From Chryseomicrobium sp. FSL W7-1435 (lineage in GTDB: Bacteria; Bacillota; Bacilli; Bacillales_A; Planococcaceae): a stretch of DNA of 64,000 bases. Location: the NCBI RefSeq assembly GCF_038595005.1, contig NZ_CP151997.1, positions 1,798,001 to 1,862,000 of the forward strand, given 5' to 3'. Position 1 is the stretch's first letter. Each line of letters opens with the position of its first letter. Made by a program: the position numbers and the translations under genes. The notes beneath the pieces were generated by a model that saw only the letters and a list, made by a program, of their open reading frames with translations, was not told the DNA's origin and did no database searches. Positions 1 through 9,501 of the stretch are shown here, one piece after another.

Positions 1-361
1 TTGTTTGATTGGCTTGTTCCTGCTGTTCAAGATGATCAATTAATCTTTCCCACAGCTGAAACAGAGTATAGGTTTCTTCCACCATATTGTCTTTTTTGGA
101 TTGATCAATAAATAGGAAACCTCTTTGCATCAAACGTTGGAGAATAGACGACACTTGTTGGTCAGATATCTCCATACGGTTAGAAATTTCATTTGGAGTG
201 GGAAATCCAATCCCATCTTGTTGAAAGGCCACAATATGCAAAACTACCATGGCTTCTTGATCTGTTATCTGTAAAGCCCGATAATGAGTAAAAAAAAGCT
301 GGGAAATGGTTACATTTCCCTGCTTCATCCACTGTTCCAGGCGACTCGACGTGTTATGCAC
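1..361 (-). CDS. dnaD: DnaD-family primosome protein, N-terminal part (runs off window)
   Basis: The frame is open from a GTG at 361 to the window edge, giving about 120 residues of the N-terminal half. The GTG follows an AAGGAGG ribosome site with 7-nt spacing. The start reads MHNTSSRLEQWMKQG, and the following helices resemble the winged-helix DnaD N-terminal domain (a conserved QEAMVVLHIVAF stretch, then an EISNRMEIS segment and a VSSILQRLMQRG recognition helix). DnaD loads the replicative helicase together with DnaB and DnaI at oriC and at restart sites. It lies 12 bp downstream of asnS on the same strand, as in B. subtilis. The C-terminal DNA-binding domain lies outside the window. Confidence 0.85.
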   Translation of the reverse strand, partial: MHNTSSRLEQWMKQGNVTISQLFFTHYRALQITDQEAMVVLHIVAFQQDGIGFPTPNEISNRMEISDQQVSSILQRLMQRGFLFIDQSKKDNMVEETYTLFQLWERLIDHLEQQEQANQT

Positions 362-373
362 ACTGCGTCCTCC

Positions 374-1669
374 TTAAGGGTATAAACGATTTAATAGACG
401 TGGGAATGGTATAGACTCCCTTACATGCTCAGCGCCACTAATCCAGGCAACTGTGCGCTCAAGGCCTAATCCAAAGCCTGAGTGCGGCACTGTTCCATAT
501 TTACGAAGCTCTAAGTACCAAGCATAAGCTGCTTCATCTAATCCGTGCTCTTGAATACGTTGTTTCAGTAATTGATAATCATAAATCCGTTCTGAGCCAC
601 CAATAATTTCTCCGTACCCTTCAGGAGCTATTAGATCCGCACAGAGAACTACATCGTCACGTTCAGGGTGAGGTTGCATATAGAACGGTTTAATACCAAC
701 AGGGTAGTGCGTGATGAAAACTGGCTTATCATAAGCTTCAGCGATTGCCGTCTCATGAGGTGCTCCGAAATCATCTCCCCATTTAATATCATCAAAGCCT
801 TTTTCTAGCAAGAATTCAATGGCCTCATCATAAGAGATGCGTGGGAATGGTGCTTGAATAGCTTCAAGTTTACTAGTGTCGCGTCCTAAACGTTCAAGTT
901 CTAACTGGCAATTTTTCAAAACGGATTGAACGATATAAGAGACATAGTTTTCTTGTACTTCAAGACTTTCATTAAACTCAACAAACGCCATTTCTGGTTC
1001 AATCATCCAGAACTCAATTAAGTGACGGCGAGTTTTAGATTTTTCAGCACGGAATGTTGGACCGAACGAGAATACTTTGCCCATTGCCATTGCAGCCGCC
1101 TCCATGTAAAGCTGACCTGATTGAGATAAAAACGCATCTTCGTCAAAATACTTAGTAGCAAATAGCTCTGATGTGCCTTCAGGTGCAGATCCTGTCAAAA
1201 TTGGTGGATCCATTTTAACGAAGCCTTGATCATTAAAGAATTCATAAGTAGCTCGAATGATTTCATTTCGAATTTTCATGATTGCATGCTGTTTACGTGA
1301 GCGTAACCAAACATGACGATTGTCCATTAAGAACTCTGTGCCATGTTCTTTTGGTGTGATCGGAAAATCTTCTGCTAATGACAATACTTCAATTCCTGAT
1401 ACCTGAATTTCACAACCAAAACTGTTGCGTGTATCTTCCGTAACTGTTCCTGTCACATAGACAGATGATTCTTGTGTTAACGATTTAGCTTGTTGGAAAA
1501 GTTCTTCCCCTACATCTGCTTTTACAACGACACCTTGAACAAAACCTGTTCCATCACGTAATTGTAAAAAGGCAATTTTACCGCTTGAACGTTTGTTGGC
1601 AATCCAAGCGCCTAACTTTACTTCTTCTCCAATGAGAGAAGGCATTTGATTAATTGTAATTTTCTTCAT
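374..1669 (-). CDS. asnS: Asparaginyl-tRNA synthetase
   Basis: 431-residue class II aminoacyl-tRNA synthetase that charges tRNA-Asn in the cytoplasm. An N-terminal OB-fold anticodon-binding domain (about residues 1-110, with [21 protein letters not shown]) precedes the catalytic core. Motif 2 is at 206-216 ([11 protein letters not shown]) and motif 3 is near the C-terminus ([13 protein letters not shown]). The length matches B. subtilis AsnS. The ATG at 1669 is chosen because a GGAGG site lies just upstream; a longer frame to 1729 would overlap ypmB and lacks family similarity. In B. subtilis aspB lies between ypmB and asnS; here it is absent and asnS follows ypmB directly. Confidence 0.96.
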   Translation of the reverse strand: MKKITINQMPSLIGEEVKLGAWIANKRSSGKIAFLQLRDGTGFVQGVVVKADVGEELFQQAKSLTQESSVYVTGTVTEDTRNSFGCEIQVSGIEVLSLAEDFPITPKEHGTEFLMDNRHVWLRSRKQHAIMKIRNEIIRATYEFFNDQGFVKMDPPILTGSAPEGTSELFATKYFDEDAFLSQSGQLYMEAAAMAMGKVFSFGPTFRAEKSKTRRHLIEFWMIEPEMAFVEFNESLEVQENYVSYIVQSVLKNCQLELERLGRDTSKLEAIQAPFPRISYDEAIEFLLEKGFDDIKWGDDFGAPHETAIAEAYDKPVFITHYPVGIKPFYMQPHPERDDVVLCADLIAPEGYGEIIGGSERIYDYQLLKQRIQEHGLDEAAYAWYLELRKYGTVPHSGFGLGLERTVAWISGAEHVRESIPFPRLLNRLYP

Positions 1670-1682
1670 AACATCCTCCATC

Positions 1683-2165
1683 TTATAAATTCGAGATACG
1701 TTTCCACCAATCACCTGTTTTGAAATCAAGGTATGTATAGCTCAGTGCGTCATTTGAATTCAAATATGTCACTTCCCATACAGGACCAATCTCTTCTTGA
1801 CCAAGTTTGATCGAAAGTATTTCATTTACATCTGCTTCATCGCGCGTTAACTGCTCTGCTTGCTCTTTGGAAATTCCATCTGCTAGCTTCACTTCAAATG
1901 CTGTTTGATTGTCTTCTTTATCAAGAATATAAGCAACCTCTTCAGCTTCAGAAGTTAGTCCAATAACCGTGACATAACTTTTCACGCTATTGTAGGCATA
2001 CATATCGGTGATTTCTGTAAGAAGTCCTTGGTCCATCACAAGAGTTTGAACACGCAAAAATTCTGCTTCCTCCGGTTTTTTAGCCAAAGTATAAAGAATC
2101 CCTAAGCTAGAAGTGACCGTAACCAGTAGTAGCACTACAATTGCCAGTATCCACTTTTTCTTCAT
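1683..2165 (-). CDS. ypmB: YpmB-like secreted or membrane-anchored protein (DUF5590 type)
   Basis: 160-residue protein with one N-terminal hydrophobic segment (about residues 4-27) that acts as a signal anchor. The extracytoplasmic part ends in a PepSY-like pattern ([28 protein letters not shown]). The order ypmA-ypmB next to dinG and asnS matches B. subtilis, which supports the name. Its start overlaps the ypmA stop codon by 4 bp, so translation is probably coupled. The biochemical role is not established for the family. Confidence 0.8.
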   Translation of the reverse strand: MKKKWILAIVVLLLVTVTSSLGILYTLAKKPEEAEFLRVQTLVMDQGLLTEITDMYAYNSVKSYVTVIGLTSEAEEVAYILDKEDNQTAFEVKLADGISKEQAEQLTRDEADVNEILSIKLGQEEIGPVWEVTYLNSNDALSYTYLDFKTGDWWKRISNL

Positions 2166-2332
2166 GTGCGGTAAATTGTGAAAACCGCTTTTTCAGAATC
2201 TTGTTTATCTAATGCTAAACCAAACATGAGGTCATCATGTTTTAGTGAACGGTTAAGGGCATCGACAAGTTTGTATAAATCCTGCTGATAAGTAACGGTC
2301 ACGGATTGGATGATTTCAATTTTAGATTCCAC
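2162..2332 (-). CDS. ypmA: Small conserved protein YpmA (DUF4264 type)
   Basis: The protein has 56 residues if started at the GTG at 2332, giving MESKIEIIQ at the N-terminus and MFGLALDKQ plus a VFTIYRT C-terminus. Both features are characteristic of B. subtilis YpmA, also about 56 residues. The start has AGGG 7 nt upstream. A TTG seven codons earlier is possible but leaves no room for a ribosome site after the dinG stop. The function is unknown; the conserved position between dinG and ypmB is the main evidence. Confidence 0.75.
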   Translation of the reverse strand: MESKIEIIQSVTVTYQQDLYKLVDALNRSLKHDDLMFGLALDKQDSEKAVFTIYRT

Positions 2333-2358
2333 TGCAATCCCTGCTTTCTTCAAGATAC

Positions 2359-5037
2359 TTAGTCATTATACCAAGTTTCCAAGTTGTCGACCATTGTTTC
2401 AACGGAAACTTGGCGCTTTGGAACTTGTGGAATGGCGTCTAAAAACTCTTTACCATACGACTTCGTTTCAATGCGACGATCTAAAATGATAAATGCGCCT
2501 TTTTCTTCTGGATTCCGCACCAATCGACCAAACCCTTGACGGAATCGAATGATTGCCTCTGGTAATGCATACTTCGTAAAGGCATTATGACCTTCCTTCG
2601 TAAGAATATCTGCCTTCCTTCTGAAGTAAGGATCATCAGGATTTGTAAAAGGCAAGCGCACAAGTAAAATGGTTGATAGCGCATCTCCAGGAACATCGAC
2701 ACCTTCCCAAAATGTAGTTGTGCCAAACAATATAGCTTTCGGGAAGCGCTGGAATGTTCGTAACATACGCATCTTACTACCTGCATTCATTCCTTGTGCA
2801 ATTAATAAGTAATCCTCTAACAATTTAGTATCCTCAATCAACTCAACTGTTTTTCGTAACATGTCTTGCGATGTAAAAAGAACAAACATCCGACCTTTTG
2901 CGACTTGGGCTGTTTGGATAATAACATCAGCGATTGATTCTATAAATGTGAATTGGTCGACTTGAGTGACATCGGGTACATCATTGACGACAAAAACTTG
3001 CGCACCTTTATAATAATCTGGCTCTGCAAAGAAACGTTGAATCGACATATCACGAGGTAAATACAACTGGTCTAAAATAAACCAGGGTTGTTTTGGAACT
3101 GTCAGAGTACCTGACGTCCAAATTAAACTTTTGTTCGTGCGATAAGGTTGCAGCAATTCTTCAGTAAACTTTTGATGATGAAGCTTTTTTTGATGAAAAA
3201 TAAAGGAACTTGGCAAACTTCGTTTGTCTGCTTCTAACCAACTCGGTTCATTAGATAGTTGAGAAACATACTCTTCCCAGTCGTAGGCAGCAATACGAAG
3301 TTCTCGGATCCAAAACAGCAGATCCTCATGTAAAGTCGCAGAAGGAAGTGAAGTGCCATACATAAATTCATCATAAGCTGTTACTAGACGATTGACTTCT
3401 TGAACAAAATCACTAAACAGAAGTTCACTTGCCTGTAGATCAATTGTGATTTTGGAGTTCCCGCGCACGGTTCGTTCTAGCAATGCACTTTCGGTCAATT
3501 GCTTGGTAATTGTATCAAATAAGTCATTAACAGTTTCCGTGCGCATTTTGATTTTATTAAGCTGATGAGAATGAATACCAAGTTTCTCTAGCTTCCACCC
3601 GACCTGCGATTTTTCAATAAAACCAAATTGACTCAATAAATATTTCCATTCTGTAAATGAAATCACTTTTTCATTCGTCTTATGAACTGCCGTTAAAAAA
3701 TGATGGGCTTCATCAATTATGACAGCACCGATATCTTTCTCTAAAGAACGCAGTATCTCAGGTTGACCTGCAAGCATCGCATGATTCGTGACGATGAGAT
3801 GAGCCTGTTGGGCACGACGATACTCCTTCTCATAAAAATCTTGATGAATTTGAGGAGTACGCTTATGCTTACGGACTTTATCAATGGTCAATTGACCACC
3901 ACCAGTGCTGTTTAATTCACTTAAATCTCCCGTTGTTGTTTCTTCCAACCAGACGACTAATTGCATGAGAGCGAATGTCTCATCGTATGATTCATCTTCA
4001 GTGGCTAATCTCAATTCAAAGAGCTCTCTATCCAAGTAATGTGTATACGACTTTAATTTGGCAATCTTAAAACTACCCGGAAAAGCGGCTTGAATTTTAG
4101 CGCCTTCATTTTCAAGCACCTGATCCATCAAAGTGTTCGTATACGTGGATATGACCACCTTCTTTTGAGACTCTAATGAGAAATAGATCGAAGGTAGTAA
4201 ATACCCCATCGTTTTACCGATTCCTGTCTCCGCCTCAAGTGCTACCTCACTTCTGTTATGAAGAGCCACATGCACTGAATCCATATAACGAAGTTGAGAG
4301 TCTCTTTGTTGAGCACCCGGATAGATTTGTTTTAGCAACTCTATCTTTTCTTGATCCTCAACTGGATAAGGTGGCAGCTCTTTTATAATGTCGACCGGTT
4401 GAATTTGCGCGACCGGCTGTAAGATTGTTTGTTGTTTTTTTAGTGCCTCAAAAAATAGTGGGGCTACATGCGATTTCAATCGAAAACAGCGTTTGTGCAA
4501 CTTCTCAATAGCACCGAGTGGCAGGCTGTATAACTTTTTTACACACAATAAAAAAAGCTCGGCTGTAGCGTACGCATCTGCATCTGCTCTATGTGCGTCT
4601 TCTAATGGGATTCCGAGCTCCATTGTAATTTCACTTAATTTATAACTTAAAGCAGACGGGAAAAGTAAGCGGGCAAACTCTACAGTATCCACTTTTTTAT
4701 TTTTGAGCAGTGGACGTTCTAATCGCTTCAGTTCTCCTTGCACAAACGGAAAATCAAAATTCACATTGTGGGCCACAAACACTGCCCCTTCTAATTGGCT
4801 GAGTATTTCATCCGCTATCTCTGAAAAGAGTGGTGCATTTTTCACATCATCATTTGTAATGTGTGTCAATGCTTGAATAAACGGAGGGATTGATTTTTCG
4901 GGATTCACAAACGATGAATACGTAGACGTGATGACGCCATTTTCAATTCGAACAATCCCTATTTGTATTATGCGTTCTCCATTTTTAGGTGAACTACCCG
5001 TTGTTTCAATGTCCACTACAGCGTATACATCATTCAT
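2359..5037 (-). CDS. dinG: DinG-type helicase with N-terminal DEDDh 3'-5' exonuclease
   Basis: 892 residues. The first about 165 residues are a DEDDh exonuclease domain (VVDIETTG with D9 and E11, an HNVNFD segment near 90, and H149/D153 in the last motif). The rest is an XPD/DinG-type superfamily 2 helicase: Walker A ETGIGKT near 270-276, a DEAH box (IIDEAHHF) in the middle, and motif VI (RQGFGRLVR) close to the C-terminus. As in other Gram-positive DinG proteins, no four-cysteine iron-sulfur cluster is visible. In S. aureus the enzyme has been shown to act mainly as a nuclease. The start is the ATG at 5037 (MNDVYAV), with a weak GTGAG site; a GTG at 5046 is the alternative. Confidence 0.93.
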   Translation of the reverse strand: MNDVYAVVDIETTGSSPKNGERIIQIGIVRIENGVITSTYSSFVNPEKSIPPFIQALTHITNDDVKNAPLFSEIADEILSQLEGAVFVAHNVNFDFPFVQGELKRLERPLLKNKKVDTVEFARLLFPSALSYKLSEITMELGIPLEDAHRADADAYATAELFLLCVKKLYSLPLGAIEKLHKRCFRLKSHVAPLFFEALKKQQTILQPVAQIQPVDIIKELPPYPVEDQEKIELLKQIYPGAQQRDSQLRYMDSVHVALHNRSEVALEAETGIGKTMGYLLPSIYFSLESQKKVVISTYTNTLMDQVLENEGAKIQAAFPGSFKIAKLKSYTHYLDRELFELRLATEDESYDETFALMQLVVWLEETTTGDLSELNSTGGGQLTIDKVRKHKRTPQIHQDFYEKEYRRAQQAHLIVTNHAMLAGQPEILRSLEKDIGAVIIDEAHHFLTAVHKTNEKVISFTEWKYLLSQFGFIEKSQVGWKLEKLGIHSHQLNKIKMRTETVNDLFDTITKQLTESALLERTVRGNSKITIDLQASELLFSDFVQEVNRLVTAYDEFMYGTSLPSATLHEDLLFWIRELRIAAYDWEEYVSQLSNEPSWLEADKRSLPSSFIFHQKKLHHQKFTEELLQPYRTNKSLIWTSGTLTVPKQPWFILDQLYLPRDMSIQRFFAEPDYYKGAQVFVVNDVPDVTQVDQFTFIESIADVIIQTAQVAKGRMFVLFTSQDMLRKTVELIEDTKLLEDYLLIAQGMNAGSKMRMLRTFQRFPKAILFGTTTFWEGVDVPGDALSTILLVRLPFTNPDDPYFRRKADILTKEGHNAFTKYALPEAIIRFRQGFGRLVRNPEEKGAFIILDRRIETKSYGKEFLDAIPQVPKRQVSVETMVDNLETWYND

Positions 5038-5080
5038 GTTGTTCACTCACAGTACTGTTAGATTCTATAAAATTGTAACA

Positions 5081-5112
5081 TAAAAACGCCGATCATCGAC
5101 TGATACGGCGTT
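5081..5112 (-). terminator. Rho-independent terminator after panD
   Basis: Read on the minus strand, AACGCCG and CGGCGTT form a stem directly followed by a T-run. It lies 10 bp past the panD stop codon and separates panBCD from dinG. Confidence 0.8.
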
Positions 5113-5122
5113 GTTTCTCAAA

Positions 5123-5506
5123 TTATAGAATAGTTGCTTCTGGCTCGTAAGACAAAAGGTCTCTAATTGTGTTGTCCTCATTCATGATTGCTACGGTTGG
5201 TTTATGCGTTTTTGCTTCTTCATTCATCATATAAACGTAGGATAGGATGATCACGATATCTCCACGTTGGACTAAGCGCGCTGCAGCTCCATTGACGCAA
5301 ATGACACCACTGCCTCTTTTTCCAGAGATGATATATGTTTCAAAGCGAGCCCCATTGTTATTATTAACAATATGCACTTTTTCATTCGGTAACATGCCTA
5401 CAGAATCTAAAATGTCTTGATCAATTGTAATGCTTCCCACATAATTCAAGTCTGCTTCAGTTACAGTCGCTCGGTGGATTTTACTATTCAACATCATACG
5501 TAGCAT
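5123..5506 (-). CDS. panD: Aspartate 1-decarboxylase precursor
   Basis: 127 residues. It makes beta-alanine from L-aspartate for pantothenate synthesis. The self-processing site is intact: Gly24-Ser25 within NYVGSIT, where cleavage yields the N-terminal pyruvoyl group on the alpha chain. Conserved K9 ([10 protein letters not shown]) and the NGAAARL segment are also present. It is the last gene of panB-panC-panD. Its start lies inside the panC 3' end (23-bp overlap) with a GAGTG site, so translation is probably coupled. Confidence 0.96.
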   Translation of the reverse strand: MLRMMLNSKIHRATVTEADLNYVGSITIDQDILDSVGMLPNEKVHIVNNNNGARFETYIISGKRGSGVICVNGAAARLVQRGDIVIILSYVYMMNEEAKTHKPTVAIMNEDNTIRDLLSYEPEATIL

Positions 5507-6344
5507 TGTTCTTCACTCTTTCTATTAGTAGATTATCAATCAAACGTGCTTTAGAAAAATAGACCGCGCAGGCTAGCACAAATTGCGACCCTGTATCTAG
5601 TGGTTCCAAGTTAGGGTAAGTTAAAAGGTCTACGTAATCAATTAAACCTGTTGTCTTGGAGGAAATATGCTGTTTTACAAGTGCAATGGTTTGCTCGCGA
5701 CTATCCCCTTCTTCGAATGCCGTCTTGCCAAGTTGTAGAGCTTTATAAAGTTCACTAGCTTGTGATCTTTCGTCAGTCGTTAAATAGACGTTTCGTGAAC
5801 TTTTAGCAAGTCCGTCTGACTCTCTAATTGTTGCAACTCGCTCAATGGTGAGTGGAAAATCAAATGCACTAACAAGTGAGTCAATTAGTGCAAGTTGCTG
5901 CGCATCTTTTTGACCAAAATAAGCGGTTGAAGGTTGGACAATGTTGAAAAGCTTTGTGACCACTTGGAGAACCCCATCGAAATGACCGGGACGACTTGCT
6001 CCACACAAGCGGTTTGCCATCTCTCCAGCTGAAAGAGAGATCGTTGTTTGCGCATCGTACATGTCATCAGTTGTTGGATAGAAGATGCAATCCACCCCTA
6101 GTTCTTCAGCCAATTTCTGATCGCGCTCAAAATCTCTCGGATAGCGGTCAAGATCTTCATTAGGACCAAATTGAGTAGGATTCACGAAGATACTTAGCAC
6201 AGTGACACTGTTTGCTGCTATAGAACGCTTTAGCAGTTCTGCGTGTCCCTCATGCAAAAAACCCATTGTTGGTACAAAGCCTACTGGACCTATCTGGCTA
6301 GCGCGCCATTTACGAAAACTTGATTTTGAATTACAAACTATCAT
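5484..6344 (-). CDS. panC: Pantothenate synthetase (pantoate-beta-alanine ligase)
   Basis: 286 residues. It joins pantoate and beta-alanine with ATP through a pantoyl-adenylate. It belongs to the cytidylyltransferase-like superfamily, with [10 protein letters not shown] at 25-34 (the HIGH motif) and a KSSRN segment around 180-186 (the KMSKS counterpart). FGQKDAQQ is the pantoate-binding region. The ATG overlaps the panB stop codon as ATGA, and the 3' end overlaps panD. Confidence 0.96.
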   Translation of the reverse strand: MIVCNSKSSFRKWRASQIGPVGFVPTMGFLHEGHAELLKRSIAANSVTVLSIFVNPTQFGPNEDLDRYPRDFERDQKLAEELGVDCIFYPTTDDMYDAQTTISLSAGEMANRLCGASRPGHFDGVLQVVTKLFNIVQPSTAYFGQKDAQQLALIDSLVSAFDFPLTIERVATIRESDGLAKSSRNVYLTTDERSQASELYKALQLGKTAFEEGDSREQTIALVKQHISSKTTGLIDYVDLLTYPNLEPLDTGSQFVLACAVYFSKARLIDNLLIERVKNNATYDVE

Positions 6345-7177
6345 TGTTTGCCTCCATAAAGCGAGATTTGTTCGCTTTGTTGCATCTCAAATTGGTGTTC
6401 TTCACCTGGAAATTGCTTTTCTTTGACTTCATGAACGTACGATTTTAAAGCCGCTTCCATTGATGGAAAAACAGTAGCAAATTGTTTTACAAATTTCGGA
6501 ATATGATGGTTTCCATACCCAACGAGATCATGAAAAACGAGAACTTGCCCATCAACTTCCACTCCTGCACCGATCCCAATCGTCGGAATTGTGAGTGCCT
6601 CAGTAACTTGTTTGGCTAATTGATGAGGGACGCACTCAAGCACTAACATGAATGCCCCAGCTTGTTGAGTCTTTTTCGCATCTTCAATGATTTTCAAAGC
6701 CTCTTGAGAGGTTTTCCCCTGTACTTTAAAGCCACCAAGTACTCCCGCACTTTGTGGTGTTAAGCCAAGGTGGGCCACAACTGGTATTCCAGCAGCAGTT
6801 AATTTTTCGATTAACGGCAGCATTGTTCCTGCCCCTTCAATTTTTATAGCCTGCGCCCCTGTTTGCTGCATGATGTCAATTGCATGAGTCAGGGCAAAAT
6901 CTAAAGATAAATGGCAAACACCAAATGGCATGTCTACAATCAAAAATGTATCGGGTGCTCCTCTTCTTGCGGCTTTGCCGTGATGAATCATATCGGCAAC
7001 GGTGACCGCAACGGTCGAATCATACCCTAACACGACCATCCCCAGTGAATCACCCACTAGAATCAAATCTACACCTGCTTGCTCGGCAACTTTCGCAGAT
7101 GGATAATCATAGGCGGTGACCATGGTGATTTTGTCTGCCTTCTTTTTCATAGTAGTAAATTGAGTAGTTGTCTTCAT
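6341..7177 (-). CDS. panB: 3-methyl-2-oxobutanoate hydroxymethyltransferase
   Basis: 278 residues from the ATG at 7177 ([13 protein letters not shown]). It transfers a hydroxymethyl group from methylene-tetrahydrofolate to 2-oxoisovalerate, the first committed step to pantothenate. TIM-barrel motifs are present: [23 protein letters not shown] (metal-binding Asp), KIEGA and HLGLTPQ. A longer open frame reaches 7297 but runs through a terminator hairpin and is unlike the family. AAAGGAG precedes the chosen ATG. First gene of panBCD. Confidence 0.95.
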   Translation of the reverse strand: MKTTTQFTTMKKKADKITMVTAYDYPSAKVAEQAGVDLILVGDSLGMVVLGYDSTVAVTVADMIHHGKAARRGAPDTFLIVDMPFGVCHLSLDFALTHAIDIMQQTGAQAIKIEGAGTMLPLIEKLTAAGIPVVAHLGLTPQSAGVLGGFKVQGKTSQEALKIIEDAKKTQQAGAFMLVLECVPHQLAKQVTEALTIPTIGIGAGVEVDGQVLVFHDLVGYGNHHIPKFVKQFATVFPSMEAALKSYVHEVKEKQFPGEEHQFEMQQSEQISLYGGKQ

Positions 7178-7214
7178 GTTTGTTATCCTCTCCTTTATAA
7201 GAGGAAAAAACCAT

Positions 7215-7245
7215 AATAAAAACCTCTGCAAAAAAGACGCAGAGG
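7215..7245 (-). terminator. Terminator or attenuator between birA and panB
   Basis: On the minus strand CCTCTGC pairs with GCAGAGG (7 bp) around a loop, followed by TTTTTATT. It sits only 38 bp before the panB ATG, and I see no convincing promoter between it and panB. It may therefore be a birA terminator with readthrough, or an attenuator in the pan leader. Confidence 0.7.
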
Positions 7246-7376
7246 CAGAAAAATAGCCATAGTTGGTTTTTTCCGTCCCTGTCAAATTATTGATCAAGGC
7301 GATAAGTTGTCATGTGGTACTGGATGGAGCAAGGTACAGTTCTATTGAAGATACTGTCCATTTTTAGTGTAGCATA

Positions 7377-8369
7377 TTATGATAAACTGTCCAGTTTTCC
7401 ACTCAAAGTGACATCCCCGGAAAATAATGTTCTCACGCCATCGTCTGTAGACACTAGTAAGGCGCCGAATTCATTCAACCCCACCGCCGTCCCTGTAATT
7501 GTTTCGCGCACGGTAGTGGCAGTGATTTCTTGACCTATCATCTTGGAGTGCTGCTCCCACTGATGCTGAAATGGTTGAAAACCGCTAGTTTCAAATTGTT
7601 CTACAGCACTTTCTAGTTCTGAGGCAACTGCAGCAAGAAGCTGAAGTCGATTGACCGGTTGCTCACAGTGGAGTTGTAAAGAGGTGGCAATGGAAGAGAG
7701 GTCAACACCAAAATCATTGGATTCATGCAATACATTAAGACCTATACCAACTAAAATCGCTTCAATTTTATCGGGTGTCGCTTGAAGTTCCGTTAAAATC
7801 CCACCTGTCTTCTTCCCATCTATCAGCAAGTCATTTGGCCATTTGATGTCGACCTGTATACCCGTAGTAGTGGCAATCGCTTTTGCTACAGCAAGAGCAA
7901 CGACAAGAGTAATGGGTGGTGCTTCATGAGGCAGAAGATTTGGTTTAAGCACCCAAGTCATCCATAGACCCTTTCCTTTTGAAGAAGACCACGGGCGGTT
8001 TAGTCTACCTTTCCCTGCCGTTTGCTCCTCACTGACAAAAACGGCTCCATGAGCTACATCTCGTTGCAACAACTGTTCATTTGCAACAATTTGTGTGGAA
8101 TTACATGTTTCAAAACTTGTAAACTCCCGAGCAAAGTGACGCGTCGTCAGATAGTAATCGAGATTCTCTTTCGTTAGTTGATTGGATAGACCATGTAAGA
8201 CATATCCTTTTTTCTTGATAGCTTGAATAGAGTACCCTTCTTCATTTAAAAGTTGGATATATTTCCACACCATAGTGCGCGAAACTCCTAATTGCTGCGA
8301 CAATTGTTCCCCTGACAATGGTGTGGAAGCCTGTGCTAAGTATTCGATGATTTTTGCCTTATTTGACAT
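7377..8369 (-). CDS. birA: Biotin-[acetyl-CoA-carboxylase] ligase / biotin operon repressor
   Basis: 330 residues. An N-terminal winged helix-turn-helix (about 1-60; LSQQLGVSRTMVWKYIQLL) shows that this is the bifunctional ligase/repressor type. The central ligase domain carries GKGRLNRPWSS (biotinyl-AMP loop), KWPNDLL (catalytic Lys) and GGILTE. The C-terminal SH3-like domain follows. It biotinylates carboxylases and, when loaded with biotinyl-AMP, represses biotin genes. It overlaps cca by 11 bp. Confidence 0.95.
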   Translation of the reverse strand: MSNKAKIIEYLAQASTPLSGEQLSQQLGVSRTMVWKYIQLLNEEGYSIQAIKKKGYVLHGLSNQLTKENLDYYLTTRHFAREFTSFETCNSTQIVANEQLLQRDVAHGAVFVSEEQTAGKGRLNRPWSSSKGKGLWMTWVLKPNLLPHEAPPITLVVALAVAKAIATTTGIQVDIKWPNDLLIDGKKTGGILTELQATPDKIEAILVGIGLNVLHESNDFGVDLSSIATSLQLHCEQPVNRLQLLAAVASELESAVEQFETSGFQPFQHQWEQHSKMIGQEITATTVRETITGTAVGLNEFGALLVSTDDGVRTLFSGDVTLSGKLDSLS

Positions 8370-9501
8370 GCTCGTTCACCCACTTTTCTAGAGCTGATTG
8401 AGAATTTTCAAGTCGCTCGCCAAGAATTTCGTCTGCAAGTTGATGTTTGACTTGCTTAATCCAAGGCCCCGCTTTAAGCCCAGTAAGCTTCATAAGTTCT
8501 GTGCCTGATAGCGCTAATTCTTCGAGATGACGAATCGGAGCTTGTTCTAACCAAACGTCTAAATCACTTAACGAAACAAACTTGGATTCGTCCATCATAA
8601 TTTCGTGTGCAACAACTAGTGCGTCCTTTGAGAAATTAAAGACAGAGTGATACGACCAGCCATTTGCAGCTAATAAGGGGATCAATCTTTTCACTTCAGC
8701 GTTTAATCTTTTTTCATTATTTGAATACGGAAACGTGTAAGGATCCTTTTGAAAAAAATGAAACCACGCCCAGCCATGTGCAGACATTTGAAACGGTTTA
8801 TGACGCACAGGCAAAACGCTATAGCTACCTGGTAATGATGCATCCATATACGTTTTTTTCAATTCACTAAGAGCAATCTCTGGATTTTGAAAAAGCCAAA
8901 TTTGAGAAACTTCTTGTTTCACTCTTTCTTTTGCGATGAATGTAAGAAGGTGGCTTTTTGACTTCATAGCTTCTAAAGTAGTAGCCTCGATGGTAAAAGA
9001 AAGTTGTGCAGCAAAACGAATCCCTCTTAAAATACGCAAGGCGTCTTCCTCAAAGCGTTCTTCTGCAATCCCAACAGCTCGAATTTGTTTTTTTTGAAGA
9101 TCAAGCTGGCCATCAAAGTAATCGACCAGTTCCTCCTCTTTTGACAAAGCCATAGCATTAATTGTAAAATCTCGGCGAGCAAGATCTTGCCTTAACTCTC
9201 GGACAAACTGAACTTCTGAAGGACGTCGCTTGTCCACATATTCTGATTCTACGCGAAAAGTCGTTACCTCAATCGGTTCTTCATGGACCACCGTAACGGT
9301 TCCATGAGCAATACCCGTAGCAAATGTTTTATGAAAAAGATCCATGACTTGTTCTGGGAGTGCGTCTGTAGCCACATCTAAGTCTTTACAAGGGAGACCT
9401 AAGAGGTGATCTCTTACTGCACCTCCCACTACATAGGCTTTGTAACCCGCTTGGTGTAAAGTGTTCAAGACATAATAAGCACTAGGCCATCTATCTCTCA
9501 T
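8359..9501 (-). CDS. cca: CCA-adding tRNA nucleotidyltransferase
   Basis: 380-residue class II nucleotidyltransferase that builds or repairs the tRNA 3' CCA end. The catalytic GG/DxD signature is intact (VGGAVRDHLLG followed by DLDVATD), as is the RRDFTINAMA motif that couples metal and ribose recognition. The segment after about residue 160 is the neck/body of the family. It overlaps birA downstream and bshA upstream by 11 bp each, so it lies inside the dapB-birA transcription unit. Confidence 0.95.
   Translation of the reverse strand: MRDRWPSAYYVLNTLHQAGYKAYVVGGAVRDHLLGLPCKDLDVATDALPEQVMDLFHKTFATGIAHGTVTVVHEEPIEVTTFRVESEYVDKRRPSEVQFVRELRQDLARRDFTINAMALSKEEELVDYFDGQLDLQKKQIRAVGIAEERFEEDALRILRGIRFAAQLSFTIEATTLEAMKSKSHLLTFIAKERVKQEVSQIWLFQNPEIALSELKKTYMDASLPGSYSVLPVRHKPFQMSAHGWAWFHFFQKDPYTFPYSNNEKRLNAEVKRLIPLLAANGWSYHSVFNFSKDALVVAHEIMMDESKFVSLSDLDVWLEQAPIRHLEELALSGTELMKLTGLKAGPWIKQVKHQLADEILGERLENSQSALEKWVNEHVK

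Noticed and set aside
7178-7297. N-terminal extension of panB
   Set aside because: The 40 extra codons run through a terminator hairpin and have no counterpart in the PanB family.
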